A stretch of DNA of 64,000 nt from Haliea alexandrii (GCF_003719295.1 NZ_RFLW01000002.1:672763-736762); one strand, 5' to 3'. Positions 32,159-41,509 are shown, counted from the stretch's first letter. The notes: generated by a model not told the origin, from the letters alone. A program made the numbers and translations.

Positions 32159-32230
32159 CACGGCACAGTCAGCGGGTGCCTCAAGGCACCCGCAACCGCG
32201 TTTTTACCGGGGCTTATCCCCAGCGCCGGT

Positions 32231-32680
32231 TCAGAGTTCCATGAAATCAGGTGTGTTGAACACCCAGCTCTTTTCCTCCGCACGGCGACGTATACGCCAG
32301 CCCTGCCCTGTGCGCACATACTCATCAACGTACCAGAGGCCCAACAGGAAAACGTGACGCCCCCCATCCGGCAATGCCATTTCCATCGGGTTGAAGCACA
32401 TGACACGGCCGGTCGCCGTGTCGCCATTCACCACGAACTGCAGGTTGGCGTTCAGGTGCTGGCTGTTGGGGAAGATGCCATCGGAAACCGCATCCTTGAG
32501 GTAGGCAATGGTCTCCTCGAGGTTGCCGACTGAACCACCGAAGGCCGAGTAATCAACGTGTGCGTCCTCGGTGAATACACCGCGCAGGTCATCGAAGGAC
32601 TTGCTGTCGATCAGGTGCGAGTAGTGGAATACGAGATCCTGCAGTTCCAGACGGTCTGACAGTTCCTGTTGTGATAGCAT
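32231..32680 (-). CDS. NTF2-like / SnoaL-like protein
   Basis: This 149-residue protein belongs to the SnoaL-like group of the NTF2 fold, whose members include steroid isomerase-type and dehydratase enzymes. Evidence: LSDRLELQDLVFHYSHLIDS at the start, then FTEDAHVDYSAFGG, and a FLLGLWYVDEYVRTGQGWRI final sheet. The activity cannot be told from sequence. It is the downstream gene of a reverse-strand group with the GST (18 nt), amidohydrolase and P450, which suggests a shared degradation pathway. Confidence 0.85.
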   Translation of the reverse strand: MLSQQELSDRLELQDLVFHYSHLIDSKSFDDLRGVFTEDAHVDYSAFGGSVGNLEETIAYLKDAVSDGIFPNSQHLNANLQFVVNGDTATGRVMCFNPMEMALPDGGRHVFLLGLWYVDEYVRTGQGWRIRRRAEEKSWVFNTPDFMEL

Positions 32681-32698
32681 GAAAATTCTCCCTTTTTG

Positions 32699-33463
32699 TT
32701 AGAAATCCAGCGGCAGACGGATGTGTTCGCGATACATGCGGTCGCGATGGGCCAGCAGCCGTGGCGTGAGCCAGCGGGTAGTCTTCTCAGCACCGGAAGC
32801 ATACATGCCACGCAGGTAATCCGGCATGGGATTGACCTCCGGGGGCAGCGGCAACACCATGCCGACAAAGTTGGCCCAGTAGAAATCCACGGCGGTGACG
32901 CCCTCCCCAACCAGCCAGGGGTTGCCGGCGGCTTCCTGCGCGGCGAGGCGCTCATCCAGCAGCCCCGCGATGGCAGCCATGCGCTGGTCAGCCTGTGCGG
33001 CTGCCTGCTCACTCCAGCCGTACTTGCCGGCCATGCGCACAATCGACTCTGGCGGCTCGGCCAGCGCCATGCCCGGCACAAACAGCTGCAGGCGGCGCTG
33101 CCAGCCAAACCCGTCAACACCCGCAATCAGCGCCGACAGGCCGAGCACTTCGGCACGCTGTGCCGGGTCGGCGGGCAACAGCGCCGGCGTTGGCGCCAGC
33201 CGTTCAGCCAGGTGCAACAGGTCCAACCAGTGGCACACGGGCGGCAGATCGTCGAACACGGCAACCGGCGCAGAGCTCTGCCCGGTCCAGGACACCAGCT
33301 CGGCGTTTTCGCCGCCCCCCTCCTGACGCACCGGCAGGTACTTGAGCCCCTTGTAGTCGAAGAGTGACTTCGCGGTTTCACCCCAGGGCCCCGGCACACC
33401 GGCGCTGAGCACCAACCGCAATCCGGGGGCATTTACCGCCTGTTCGACTTCGACGTATTCCAT
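32699..33463 (-). CDS. Glutathione S-transferase-like protein
   Basis: This 254-residue protein has an N-terminal thioredoxin-like half (residues about 15-85, LVLSAGVPGPWGETAKSLFD, then QSSAPVAVFDDLPP with the cis-Pro region) and a C-terminal all-helical half (VEGVTAVDFYWANFVGMVLPL-like region). No catalytic Tyr/Ser/Cys can be assigned confidently, so a non-canonical GST is possible. The ATG at 33463 is preferred over an adjacent TTG; AGGAG lies 7 nt upstream. It starts 10 nt after the amidohydrolase gene, in the same probable operon. Confidence 0.82.
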   Translation of the reverse strand: MEYVEVEQAVNAPGLRLVLSAGVPGPWGETAKSLFDYKGLKYLPVRQEGGGENAELVSWTGQSSAPVAVFDDLPPVCHWLDLLHLAERLAPTPALLPADPAQRAEVLGLSALIAGVDGFGWQRRLQLFVPGMALAEPPESIVRMAGKYGWSEQAAAQADQRMAAIAGLLDERLAAQEAAGNPWLVGEGVTAVDFYWANFVGMVLPLPPEVNPMPDYLRGMYASGAEKTTRWLTPRLLAHRDRMYREHIRLPLDF

Positions 33464-33472
33464 CAACCGCTC

Positions 33473-34345
33473 CTATTTATCCAGTTTGAATACACGCAGC
33501 GCGTTCTCGCGCAGGAACTTGGGCCACACTTCGTCCCGGAAAGGCACATCCGGCATTTCGCGGAAAATACGGTCCAGCGACAGGCCCATGGGGAAATAGC
33601 CGGCATACATCACTTGATCGGCACCGCGCGTGTTGGCGAAGTGCACGATGTCCTTTGGATAATGCTTGGGCGCAAACGCGCTGGTCATGTAATGCAGGTT
33701 TGGGTATTTCAACATCATTTTCCAGGCCACGTCGGTCCAGGGCTCGCAGCCATGACGCGTGACCACGTTGAGCTCGGGAAAGAACCACAGCACCTCGTCG
33801 AGCAATTCAACTTTCTGCGGCCCAAAGGGCAAGCGGGGGCCGGGAATACCCATGCAGGGGCAAAATGGTATATCCAGTTCAACAAGTTTCGCGTAGATGG
33901 GGTACCACTTCTTGTCGTTTACGGGCACCGGCGGACAGATCATGGCGGGCGATGCGGTAACCGCCTTGATATCGAACTCTTCCTTCAGTGCGACAATGGT
34001 ACGCACCTCGTCCATGCCGTTGTTGGGATTGGCTTCGTAGCAGGCAAAGAATCGATCGGGGAACCTGCGCAGGGCTTCCTTGTGCTGCTCCGCGTACGGG
34101 CCAACCCCGATCATGGCGCGCTCGATATTGTGCTTGTCCATCTGCGCCACGGTGTAGGCCACGTAATCGTCCTGCCCGTCGATCTGCGGAATGTCCTTGA
34201 ACATGTACTGCGCGGGCATCTTGAACATCTCATGGCTCTGCTTGTCCATGAGCATGGGCTTGATCCACTCGTAGAAATTGCTGTTGTCGTCGCCGGGTAC
34301 GGCCAGCATGAGGTCGATAACACCGATATCGGTAGGCATGGGCAT
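33473..34345 (-). CDS. Amidohydrolase-family protein (ACMSD-like, amidohydrolase 2 type)
   Basis: This 290-residue protein resembles the amidohydrolase 2 family (ACMS decarboxylase/OHCU-type TIM barrels). Blocks include VDKHNIERAMIGVG-like, RFFACYEANPNNG, the substrate strand PVNDKKWYPIYAKLVELDIP, VVTRHGCEPWTDVAWKMM (family His and Trp) and QVMYAGYFPMGLSLDR near the end. The usual N-terminal HxH metal pair is not evident; the start reads IGVIDLMLAVPGDDN, so metal binding may be altered. The ATG at 34345 follows AAGGAG by 9 nt. Likely co-transcribed with the P450 upstream. Confidence 0.8.
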   Translation of the reverse strand: MPMPTDIGVIDLMLAVPGDDNSNFYEWIKPMLMDKQSHEMFKMPAQYMFKDIPQIDGQDDYVAYTVAQMDKHNIERAMIGVGPYAEQHKEALRRFPDRFFACYEANPNNGMDEVRTIVALKEEFDIKAVTASPAMICPPVPVNDKKWYPIYAKLVELDIPFCPCMGIPGPRLPFGPQKVELLDEVLWFFPELNVVTRHGCEPWTDVAWKMMLKYPNLHYMTSAFAPKHYPKDIVHFANTRGADQVMYAGYFPMGLSLDRIFREMPDVPFRDEVWPKFLRENALRVFKLDK

Positions 34346-34513
34346 GGTCAGTTGCTCCTTCAATGACAGACCCGCCATTGTGCTGTGACCGGGCCCCCAC
34401 ACCAAGGTCAGGGCTCTCGCCGCGGCCAGAATTCAACGTGGGGCACAATAGCATGAACCGTGGGGCAAGCCCCTGCGGCCCGCACCCGGCGACCGGGCGC
34501 GAGTGGGGCCTCC

Positions 34514-35740
34514 TCAGGCCACGTCGAACACGATGGGCATGTGCTTGATGCCGTGAATGAAGCTTGAACGCAGCCACTGAATTTCACCGTCGAGGCGCGG
34601 ATTACGCATGCGGCGCACAATTTCCTCAAAAATCACGGTCAGCTCCAGACGGGCCAGGTGAGAGCCGAGACAGAAATGCTGCCCCACACCGAACGCACGG
34701 TGGCCATTGCGCACATCCTCGCGCTGATTGCGCAGGATATCAAAGCGCTCGGGATCGTCGAATACGGTCTCGTCAGCACTGGCTGCACCGTAAAACAACT
34801 GCACCAACTCGCCCTTGCGGATGTTGCGGCCACCCAGCGTGGTGTCCTCTGTCGCCGTGCGCCGGAACGCAATCACAGCCGGGTTGTAACGCAGGAATTC
34901 CTCGATGGCATCGGGCACCAGCGCCGGATTATCGACCAGCGCCTGAAACTGCGCAGGATTCTCCAGCAGCATGCGCATGCCCTGACTGGTGACTGTGCGC
35001 GTCGTTTCATTGCCGGCGACAATCAGCAACATGAAGAAATTACAGAACTCTTCATCCGTGAGAGGTTCGTCTTCCACAGTGCCGTCCAGCAATGTGGCAA
35101 CAATCCCCTCGGAACCGTTCTCCCTGTGGGCTGTGGCCAGCTCCATACCCATCATGAACATCTCGACCATGGCGTTCATGCCATCCTCCGCCGAGGTGGT
35201 GAGGTCAGGGTCGTCCATGCCGAGCATGATATTGGTCAGCTCAAACAGGCGCTGGCGCTTCTCCAGCGGCACCCCCATCAGCTCGCAAATCGCAATCAGC
35301 GGCAACTCCATGGCGATGTCTTCGACAAAGTCACAGCGCCCCGCAGGGAGGGCGCGGTCGAGAATTTCCCGGGCGATTTCGCGAAACCGCGGTTCATAGC
35401 TGTCGACTTTGCGCGGAGTGAACGCGGAACGCACCAGGCGCCGGTATTTCAAATGCTTGGGGGGGTCCATGTTGATCATCAGCGCCTGCATCATCTCCAC
35501 CTCGTCCGGCGTGGGATTGTTCAACATGCAGGTCCGTTCGGCGGAGGAAAATAACTGCGGGTTTTTCGACACTTCGTCGATTTCCGCTTGCCGTGTGACC
35601 GCCCAGTAACCCGGGCTGCCATGACTGGGCTCATGCCAGTACACCGGCTCTTCGCGTCGCAGGTAGGCGAATGTGTCACGCGGCAACCCGCCCCGGTAGC
35701 TTTCCGGGTCGTTCAGGTCAAAGTGTGGGCAACGGCTCAT
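34514..35740 (-). CDS. Cytochrome P450
   Basis: This 408-residue soluble bacterial P450 has the I-helix oxygen-activation motif AGNETTRT, the K-helix ExxR in EEFLRYNP, and the heme loop FGVGQHFCLGSHLAR with the thiolate Cys357. It resembles bacterial terpene- and steroid-hydroxylating families (CYP111/CYP125-type) by general appearance, but the family number cannot be given without alignment. No ferredoxin or ferredoxin reductase gene is adjacent. A TetR-style palindrome overlaps its promoter at 35767-35787, and GAGGAG precedes the ATG. Confidence 0.95.
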   Translation of the reverse strand: MSRCPHFDLNDPESYRGGLPRDTFAYLRREEPVYWHEPSHGSPGYWAVTRQAEIDEVSKNPQLFSSAERTCMLNNPTPDEVEMMQALMINMDPPKHLKYRRLVRSAFTPRKVDSYEPRFREIAREILDRALPAGRCDFVEDIAMELPLIAICELMGVPLEKRQRLFELTNIMLGMDDPDLTTSAEDGMNAMVEMFMMGMELATAHRENGSEGIVATLLDGTVEDEPLTDEEFCNFFMLLIVAGNETTRTVTSQGMRMLLENPAQFQALVDNPALVPDAIEEFLRYNPAVIAFRRTATEDTTLGGRNIRKGELVQLFYGAASADETVFDDPERFDILRNQREDVRNGHRAFGVGQHFCLGSHLARLELTVIFEEIVRRMRNPRLDGEIQWLRSSFIHGIKHMPIVFDVA

Positions 35741-35766
35741 GGGTCTCTCCTCGGGCAGATACCGCC

Positions 35767-35787
35767 ATTATACTAATGCGCGTTAGT
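35767..35787 (-). promoter_or_regulatory. P450 promoter -10 with overlapping palindromic operator
   Basis: On the reverse strand TATAAT (35767-35772) lies 27-33 nt upstream of the P450 ATG. The adjacent 16-bp near-palindrome ACTAATGC/GCGTTAGT (35772-35787, one mismatch, written on the forward strand) occupies the -10/-35 spacer. ACTAA...TTAGT arms around a GC core are typical of TetR/AcrR-family repressor operators, so repression relieved by a substrate or CoA ester is plausible. No regulator gene is adjacent. Confidence 0.65.
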
Positions 35788-35823
35788 CTGTACCCGAAGC
35801 GAGACCCCGTCAAGGACTTGCCG

Positions 35824-37998
35824 TCAGCCCATGCGCAGTGGCAGGCGCCGCTGACGCTCCCCTGTGGCCGCGAACAGGGCATTGGCGAGCGCAGGAGCCG
35901 CGGGGGGCGTGCCCGGCTCACCCACCCCGGTAGGCGGCGCCGCACTGTCGATCAGGACAACCGTCATGGGGGGCGTATCGGTCTGCCGCAGCAGCTGATA
36001 ATCGTGGTAGTTGCTCTGCTCCACCGCGCCGTTTTTCAGCGTGATTTCGCCGTGCAGCGCAGCGCTCAACGCGAACACGATACCGCCGATCATCTGGTCA
36101 CGCACTATGTCCGGGTTGATCACCTGGCCGCAATCGATCGCGCAATACACGTGCTCCAGTTTGGGCTTGCCATCCACCAGCGATATTTCCACCACCTCCG
36201 CAACGCAGGACTGGAAGGAATCGTGCACGGCAATACCCTGGTAATGGCCCGCAGGGGCATTGCCCCAGCTTGCCGCGGCGGCCACAGCGTCCAGTACCCG
36301 GCGCTCGCGGGAGTCTGCGGCAAGATGTTTGCGACGAAATTCCAGCGGGTCAACACCGGCCGCATGCGCGAGTTCGTCGACGAAACTCTCTACCACAAAC
36401 GCATTGTGACTGTGCCCGACTGACCGCCAGTATCCCAGCGGCACCGGCACCGGCACGTTGTGGTAGCTGACACTAACACCGTCGAACTGATAGGGCAGCT
36501 CTTTGGAGCCCTCCACCGACGCGAAATCCTTTTTGCCGACAAAGTCGCCCACCAGTTGCCGCGGTCCGCCCGGAATCCACTGGGGCAACATGGCGCCCAT
36601 CAACACCGGCAACACCTGCTGGTTAATGCTGGGCCCCGCAATACGGTGCTGCCAATGGCTGATGCTGCCATCGGCATGCACGCGGGCTTCAATGGCACCC
36701 GCCATGGGCGGCCGGTACCAGTCGTGGCGCATGTCGTCTTCGCGGCTCCACACGAGTTTCACCGGACGTTTCAGTTCCCGCGCGATAGCGACGACCTCGG
36801 CAACGTTATCCGCCGCGGCGCGACGGCCAAAACCACCGCCGAGAAACTGGTTGTGGATAACCACTGCCTCTCGCGGCACGTCGAGCACGCGGGACGCCGC
36901 ATCCTGCGCCAGGTCCGGTGCCTGCGAGCCCACCCAGACCTCGCAGCCGCCCTCAGTGAGACGACAGGTGGCGTTGAGCGGCTCCATCGCGGCATGCGCC
37001 AGAAACGGTACGGCGTAACGCCCCGACACCAGCGTGCCCTGCCCCGCCTTGGCGCTTGCCGGATCGTCCCGGACACTGGCGAAATCATCGCCGTCCAGTG
37101 CCGCGGTGAGCGCCTCGGTAATTGCCGCACTATCGCGCAGGCCACCGCCGGGCGGGGTAAAGGTCACCTCGACCTTGCCCGCCGCTTGCCGGGCCGGCCA
37201 ATAGCCTTCGGCGACCACGGCAACCCCGTGTTCGGTGGCAAACACCGCGACCACCCCGGGGTGCTCCAGCGCGTGTTCCGCATTAAAGGACTCGACGGCA
37301 CCATCAAACCACGGGCAGCGCAGCAATACCGCAGTCAGGCAGCCTTCGGGACTTGCGTCCATGCCGAAGCGCGCGCTGCCGTCCGTCTTTGCCTGTGCGT
37401 CCACGCGTTGGTCGTAGTGGCCGATCCACTGCCACTGATCCGCCGGTTTCAGCGCCACATCGCTGACCACCGGTAACGCGCGGGCGATCGCCACCAGATC
37501 CGCATAGGCGAGGTCCACCGCCCCATCGGTACTGCGCACGCGCCCGTCCCGCGCTGCAAGGCTGGCCCGGTCGAGTCCACTTTGCTGCATGGCGGCGGCA
37601 ATCAGGGTCTCTCTGGCACTGGCACCCACCTGACGCAGGATTTCGTGGTAGACGCGGATGGAGGCACTGCCGCCGGTAATCTGCAGGCGCATCTCAGGGT
37701 CGGCGAAGGCGCTATGTACGGGGGCCATGGCATAGCCGATACGCTCCGGGTGTACCTCCAGCTCCTCGGCGACCAGAGTCACCATGCCCGTAACCACGCC
37801 CTGCCCCATTTCCGCCTTGGGAATCTGCAGGATGATGGCACCATCAGGCTCGATGCGCAGGAAAGCATCCGGCTGGAAGTCCGCCTCACTCCCGAGTTGC
37901 AGGGGTTTCCCCGAACACGCGGTAAGCTGGAAGCCCAGCGTCAGAGCACCACCGGTCACGGAGACATTGCGAATGAACTGGCGTCGGGTCAGGCTCAT
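35824..37998 (-). CDS. Molybdopterin-binding large subunit, isoquinoline 1-oxidoreductase-type (xanthine dehydrogenase family)
   Basis: This 724-residue protein is the catalytic subunit of a two-subunit molybdenum hydroxylase or aldehyde oxidase of the IorB type. It begins with a Tat-like leader ([20 protein letters not shown]) with a twin Arg and a lipobox-like TAC, consistent with periplasmic export. The Moco-binding blocks include [22 protein letters not shown], a [17 protein letters not shown] region and the catalytic glutamate in GVGEPGTPP near the C-terminus. The start overlaps the small-subunit stop by 4 nt (ATGA). The substrate is unknown. Confidence 0.92.
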   Translation of the reverse strand: MSLTRRQFIRNVSVTGGALTLGFQLTACSGKPLQLGSEADFQPDAFLRIEPDGAIILQIPKAEMGQGVVTGMVTLVAEELEVHPERIGYAMAPVHSAFADPEMRLQITGGSASIRVYHEILRQVGASARETLIAAAMQQSGLDRASLAARDGRVRSTDGAVDLAYADLVAIARALPVVSDVALKPADQWQWIGHYDQRVDAQAKTDGSARFGMDASPEGCLTAVLLRCPWFDGAVESFNAEHALEHPGVVAVFATEHGVAVVAEGYWPARQAAGKVEVTFTPPGGGLRDSAAITEALTAALDGDDFASVRDDPASAKAGQGTLVSGRYAVPFLAHAAMEPLNATCRLTEGGCEVWVGSQAPDLAQDAASRVLDVPREAVVIHNQFLGGGFGRRAAADNVAEVVAIARELKRPVKLVWSREDDMRHDWYRPPMAGAIEARVHADGSISHWQHRIAGPSINQQVLPVLMGAMLPQWIPGGPRQLVGDFVGKKDFASVEGSKELPYQFDGVSVSYHNVPVPVPLGYWRSVGHSHNAFVVESFVDELAHAAGVDPLEFRRKHLAADSRERRVLDAVAAAASWGNAPAGHYQGIAVHDSFQSCVAEVVEISLVDGKPKLEHVYCAIDCGQVINPDIVRDQMIGGIVFALSAALHGEITLKNGAVEQSNYHDYQLLRQTDTPPMTVVLIDSAAPPTGVGEPGTPPAAPALANALFAATGERQRRLPLRMG

Positions 37999-38471
37999 GA
38001 TGCATCCTCCGCGGCGGGCTGCCAGTGCTCTACCGCCGCCACACTCAAGATCGCCCGCTGCACTTTGTGATAGGTGCCACAGCGGCACAGGTTGCCGGAC
38101 ATGGCCTGGCGAATGTTCTCTTCGTCAGGCTGCGGGTTGGATGCCAGCAATGCCGCGGCCGACATGATCTGCCCGGACTGGCAATATCCGCACTGGGGTA
38201 CGTTGTGCTCGACCCAGGCCCGTTGTAGCGGGTGATCGCCACCGAGGCCTTCAATCGTCGTCACACTGCGCCCGGCAGCCTGCGACACCGGTGTCGAGCA
38301 GCTGCGAATGGCCGCGCCGTCGAGATGCACGGTGCAGGCTCCGCAGAGCCCCATACCGCAGCCGAAGCGCGTGCCGGTCAGACCCAGGTGATCCCGCAAC
38401 ACCCACAGCAACGGCGTAGCAGGATCTACTTTGAGTTCAACGTTGCGCCCGTTGAGGCTGAAGGCAACCAC
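37995..38471 (-). CDS. [2Fe-2S] small subunit of molybdenum hydroxylase, IorA-type
   Basis: It passes electrons from the molybdenum site through two [2Fe-2S] clusters. The 158-residue chain has the plant-ferredoxin-like cluster ligands Cys38, Cys43, Cys46 and Cys58 ([17 protein letters not shown]) and the second cluster Cys94, Cys97, Cys129 and Cys131 ([11 protein letters not shown] and NLCRCGTY). It starts with GTG immediately after bcp (1 nt after that gene's stop). Without an adjacent cytochrome c gene, its electron acceptor is unclear. No Tat leader is present; co-export with the large subunit is the usual model. Confidence 0.94.
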   Translation of the reverse strand: MVAFSLNGRNVELKVDPATPLLWVLRDHLGLTGTRFGCGMGLCGACTVHLDGAAIRSCSTPVSQAAGRSVTTIEGLGGDHPLQRAWVEHNVPQCGYCQSGQIMSAAALLASNPQPDEENIRQAMSGNLCRCGTYHKVQRAILSVAAVEHWQPAAEDAS

Positions 38472-38472
38472 G

Positions 38473-38949
38473 TTACAACCCGAGCTCTTTGATCAGGGCG
38501 AGCACATCATCGTGGTGGCTTTTCGTCTTCACTGTATCCATCACGTGTTTGAGGCGTCCGTCCTTGCCGATGATAAAGCTGGTACGCAGGATCCCCATGA
38601 ATTCGCGGCCCATGAATTTCTTCAGCCCCCAGGCACCATATTTCTCGGCAACCGCGTGATCCTCATCGGACAGCAGCGTGAAGTTGAGGTCCTGTTTTTC
38701 GATGAATTTTCCGAGGCGCGCCACCGGGTCAGGGCTGACGCCAAGTACCACGGTATCGGCCTTCTCCAATGCCTTCTTGCTGTCCCGGATACCGCAGGCC
38801 TGCACCGTGCAGCCCGGCGTCATGGCCTTGGGGTAGAAGTAGAGGACAACGTTTTTCTTGTCCCGGAACTGCTTCAGGGTGACGCTGTTACCGTCCTGAT
38901 CGAGCAGGGAGAAAGCCGGAGCCAGGTTACCAACTTTGGGGAATGCCAT
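38473..38949 (-). CDS. bcp: Thioredoxin-dependent peroxiredoxin, Bcp type
   Basis: Bcp-type peroxiredoxins reduce hydrogen peroxide and organic hydroperoxides. The 158-residue protein has the peroxidatic Cys47 in AMTPGCTVQ and the resolving Cys52 five residues later (ACGIRDS), the Bcp/PrxQ spacing. Other blocks are [11 protein letters not shown] and [19 protein letters not shown]. It lies directly upstream of the molybdenum hydroxylase genes (stop and next start 1 nt apart), so it may be part of that transcript and could remove peroxide formed by the flavin- and molybdenum-dependent enzymes nearby. Confidence 0.95.
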   Translation of the reverse strand: MAFPKVGNLAPAFSLLDQDGNSVTLKQFRDKKNVVLYFYPKAMTPGCTVQACGIRDSKKALEKADTVVLGVSPDPVARLGKFIEKQDLNFTLLSDEDHAVAEKYGAWGLKKFMGREFMGILRTSFIIGKDGRLKHVMDTVKTKSHHDDVLALIKELGL

Positions 38950-39001
38950 AGGTTGTCCTCCTCATGTGTGCAAGTATTTTCCAGCGCGATGACGGCGAAT
39001 A

Positions 39002-39547
39002 TCAGCCCGGCGGTCGACGCCGCTCTATGGCCGACACCCGCACGGGAAAATGCCCGGATGCGCTGTCGGCAAAAAACTCCTGAAGCGTTTCCTGAACCAC
39101 TGGAAAGGCGATTTCGCCCCAGGGAATATCTTCCTGGCGGTAAAAACCACTGTCGGTGCTTTCCGGCCCAACGCCAAATTCCCCGTCAACCACGTTGCAG
39201 CGGTAAAACATGTACACCTGATTGATGTGTGGCACATCAAAGACGCGGTAGAGTTCCAGCTCTGTGACCCGGGCACGCGCTTCCTCCCAGGTTTCACGCG
39301 CCGCCCCCTGCACTGTGGTTTCACCGTTTTCCATGAACCCTGCGGGCAGTGTCCAGTAGCCCAGACGCGGTTCAATCGCGCGCTTGCACAGTAGAATCCG
39401 CCCCTCGTACACAGGAACGCAGCCCACGATCACGCGCGGATTCACGTAGTGCACCACGTCGCAGGCGCTACAGACAAAGCGCTCGCGATCGTCGCCCTCG
39501 GGGATCCGCAGGGCTACGGTTGCGCCACAGAGCGTACAATAATTCAT
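39002..39547 (-). CDS. Nudix hydrolase with N-terminal zinc ribbon
   Basis: This 181-residue protein begins with a zinc ribbon (Cys4, Cys7, Cys26, Cys29 in NYCTLCG and FVCSACD), followed by a Nudix domain with the box GFMENGETTVQGAARETWEE. After REUxEE, the usual Gly is replaced by Arg (ARARV), which is seen in some members of this group. It may hydrolyse an ADP-ribose- or NAD-type nucleotide, but the substrate cannot be told. The ATG at 39547 is chosen because the zinc ribbon starts there. Upstream, the flavin reductase gene lies 22 nt away. Confidence 0.88.
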   Translation of the reverse strand: MNYCTLCGATVALRIPEGDDRERFVCSACDVVHYVNPRVIVGCVPVYEGRILLCKRAIEPRLGYWTLPAGFMENGETTVQGAARETWEEARARVTELELYRVFDVPHINQVYMFYRCNVVDGEFGVGPESTDSGFYRQEDIPWGEIAFPVVQETLQEFFADSASGHFPVRVSAIERRRPPG

Positions 39548-39569
39548 GCGCTCAACGCCCCGTGCAGCC

Positions 39570-40049
39570 TCATGCCAGCGCGCGATAGGCGCCGCTGTAG
39601 AACACCAGCGGCTCGCCTTCCACTTGCGCATGCATAGCGTGCACCCGGCCCACGATAATCAGGTGATCGCCGCCGGGATGTGTCGCATCCAGACTGCATT
39701 CGAACTGCACCAGCGCATCGTTGATCAGCGGTGCACCACCGTGCTCGCCTGGCGTAAAGTGCTCGGCATCCAGCACATGGTCGCCCTTGCGAGCATAACG
39801 CGAAGAAAGCTCCTGCTGGTTTCCCGCCAGCACATTGATCGCGTAGTGCCGGGCCTTGGAATAGGTGGTGAAGACCTCCGAGTTGTTCTGCAGGCTCCAC
39901 AGCACCAGCGGTGGGTCCAGCGACACCGAGCTGAAAGAATTGGCGGTCAGTGCCAGTGCCTCCCCTTCCTCATTCACTGCGGTGATCAAGCACACGCCCG
40001 TGGCAAACCGTCCCAGAGCGCTGCGCAGCTCTCGTCCATCCAATTCCAT
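39570..40049 (-). CDS. Flavin reductase-domain protein (FMN-binding split barrel)
   Basis: This 159-residue protein matches flavin reductases of two-component monooxygenases, which supply reduced FMN/FAD. Evidence: RSALGRFATGVCLITAVNEEG, LTANSFSSVSLDPPLVLWSL and FAEHFTPG-like loops, then VGRVHAMHAQVEGEPLVFYSG at the end. AGGAGA lies 7 nt upstream of the ATG. The luciferase-like monooxygenase at 41510 is a candidate partner, since both depend on flavin; this is inference. It lies 51 nt downstream of moaE. Confidence 0.88.
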   Translation of the reverse strand: MELDGRELRSALGRFATGVCLITAVNEEGEALALTANSFSSVSLDPPLVLWSLQNNSEVFTTYSKARHYAINVLAGNQQELSSRYARKGDHVLDAEHFTPGEHGGAPLINDALVQFECSLDATHPGGDHLIIVGRVHAMHAQVEGEPLVFYSGAYRALA

Positions 40050-40100
40050 AACCTTCTCCTGTGCATTGTTGTAATAATACTGTTTTCAGACGCTACAGGT

Positions 40101-40592
40101 TCACCCGCCGGGGGACCCATTGGCATCCCCTGTTCGGGTTAACTGCCAGCGCTGTGCGCGCGCAACGTCGCTGGCGCGGGCATCCACCCAGCGTGCGCCC
40201 TGCGGACCGTGTTCCTTTTTCCAGAAAGGTGCGCGGGTCTTGAGTGCGTCCATGATGAATTCACAGGCCGCAAAGGCCTCGGCCCGGTGCGCGGCGCATA
40301 CCCCCACCCAGACGATAGCCTCTCCTGCATCAAGACGCCCAACCCGGTGCACCACATGCGCGGCCGTGAGTACCCAGCGCGCTGCCGCCTCCTCGGCAAT
40401 CGCCTGCAGGCTGTGTTCGGTCATGCCGGCATAATGCTCCAATTGCAGCGCGTCGACCGCGCCTCCCGCTCCCACATCCCGCACGTTGCCGGTAAACGTC
40501 ACCACTGCCCCCGCTGCGGGCAGCGACCGCTGCAGCTGGTCGGGGCTGAAAGCCGCCTCCTGCACTCGCACGCGACAGTCACTCTGTGTCAC
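40101..40592 (-). CDS. moaE: Molybdopterin synthase catalytic subunit MoaE
   Basis: MoaE, with the thiocarboxylated tail of MoaD, inserts the dithiolene sulfurs to make molybdopterin. The 163-residue protein shows VVTFTGNVRDVGAGG, ALQLEHYAGMTE, a HRVGRLDAGEAIVWVGV sheet and the active-site lysine in APFWKKE. The GTG at 40592, 1 nt after the moaD stop, is chosen because the longer frame would lie inside moaD. Order moaC-moaD-moaE on the reverse strand forms a minimal Moco gene group. Confidence 0.95.
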   Translation of the reverse strand: MTQSDCRVRVQEAAFSPDQLQRSLPAAGAVVTFTGNVRDVGAGGAVDALQLEHYAGMTEHSLQAIAEEAAARWVLTAAHVVHRVGRLDAGEAIVWVGVCAAHRAEAFAACEFIMDALKTRAPFWKKEHGPQGARWVDARASDVARAQRWQLTRTGDANGSPGG

Positions 40593-40593
40593 G

Positions 40594-40845
40594 TCAACCC
40601 CCGGTAACCGGCGGGAAAAAGGCGACTTCGTCACCCGACACAAGCGGGGTTCCCGGCTCGGCGAGCGACTGGTTTACAGCGGCCAGCAGGTTTGCGTCTG
40701 CCAGCGCTTCTTTCCACACCGGTCCGCGCTCGGACAGAGCCGCGCGCAACGCTGCGAGACTGTCGATACCGGGTTCACTGGCCAGCTCAAGCGACTCGCA
40801 GCCGAGCTGTTCACGCAGCCTGGCAAAAAACAGGACCCTCAGCAT
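40594..40845 (-). CDS. moaD: Molybdopterin synthase sulfur carrier subunit MoaD
   Basis: MoaD is a ubiquitin-fold sulfur carrier whose C-terminal Gly-Gly receives the thiocarboxylate. The 83-residue protein begins [14 protein letters not shown], contains [24 protein letters not shown], and ends in the required VTGG. It overlaps moaC by 7 nt at its start. Confidence 0.96.
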   Translation of the reverse strand: MLRVLFFARLREQLGCESLELASEPGIDSLAALRAALSERGPVWKEALADANLLAAVNQSLAEPGTPLVSGDEVAFFPPVTGG

Positions 40846-41333
40846 GAGGCGTCATCCGGCGACCGCTGCCAGCTTCCCGAGTTGCCGCCGTGTTTCTCCT
40901 GCAGCCCCAGGTTCTGGATCAGCATGCCACGGTCCACGGCCTTGCACATGTCGTAGATTGTGAGGGCTGCCACCGAGGCGGCGGTCAGGGCTTCCATCTC
41001 GACTCCCGTCTTGCCGGACACACGACAGCGCGCAGCAATGTGCACGCAGCTGGCGTCGTCATCAAGCGTGAAATCGAGATCGATACTATTGAGCATCAAG
41101 GGGTGGCAGAGCGGAATAAGCTCTGCGCATTTCTTCGCGCCCTGAATGCCGGCAATCCGCGCCACCGTAAGCACATCGCCTTTGGCATGCGCACCCTCGC
41201 GCAGCAGGCGCAGGGTTTCGGGCTGCATGCTGACGCTGGCCGTGGCAACTGCCTCGCGCCGCGTTTCCGGCTTGGCCCCCACGTCCACCATGCGCGCTGT
41301 GCCCGACGCATCAAGATGCGTCAGCTGAGACAT
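40839..41333 (-). CDS. moaC: Cyclic pyranopterin monophosphate synthase MoaC
   Basis: MoaC, acting with MoaA, forms cyclic pyranopterin monophosphate, the first intermediate of Moco synthesis. The 164-residue protein has [66 protein letters not shown] and the AVDRGM active-site loop. The ATG at 41333 is preceded by AAAGGA; the longer frame to 41585 covers the divergent promoter region. moaA is not in this window. Confidence 0.97.
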   Translation of the reverse strand: MSQLTHLDASGTARMVDVGAKPETRREAVATASVSMQPETLRLLREGAHAKGDVLTVARIAGIQGAKKCAELIPLCHPLMLNSIDLDFTLDDDASCVHIAARCRVSGKTGVEMEALTAASVAALTIYDMCKAVDRGMLIQNLGLQEKHGGNSGSWQRSPDDASC

Positions 41334-41509
41334 GACATCATATCCTTTCCCGGTTCCAACTGCCGCGGAAGTGTATCCAATGGCCGCGCAGAATAACACG
41401 CCTGCACACTTGCGACAGGCCCCATGGCCGTTTTCGCGCATCACCTTGGGCCGCGATTGGGGTAGAGTAGCTCTTACAATAATGCACACCCAAGGTGAGG
41501 ACAGGCAAC

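Noticed and set aside
35741-35823. A transcriptional regulator gene for the P450 in the gap upstream
   Set aside because: Only 83 nt separate the two genes. The space holds promoter and operator sequence, not a gene.
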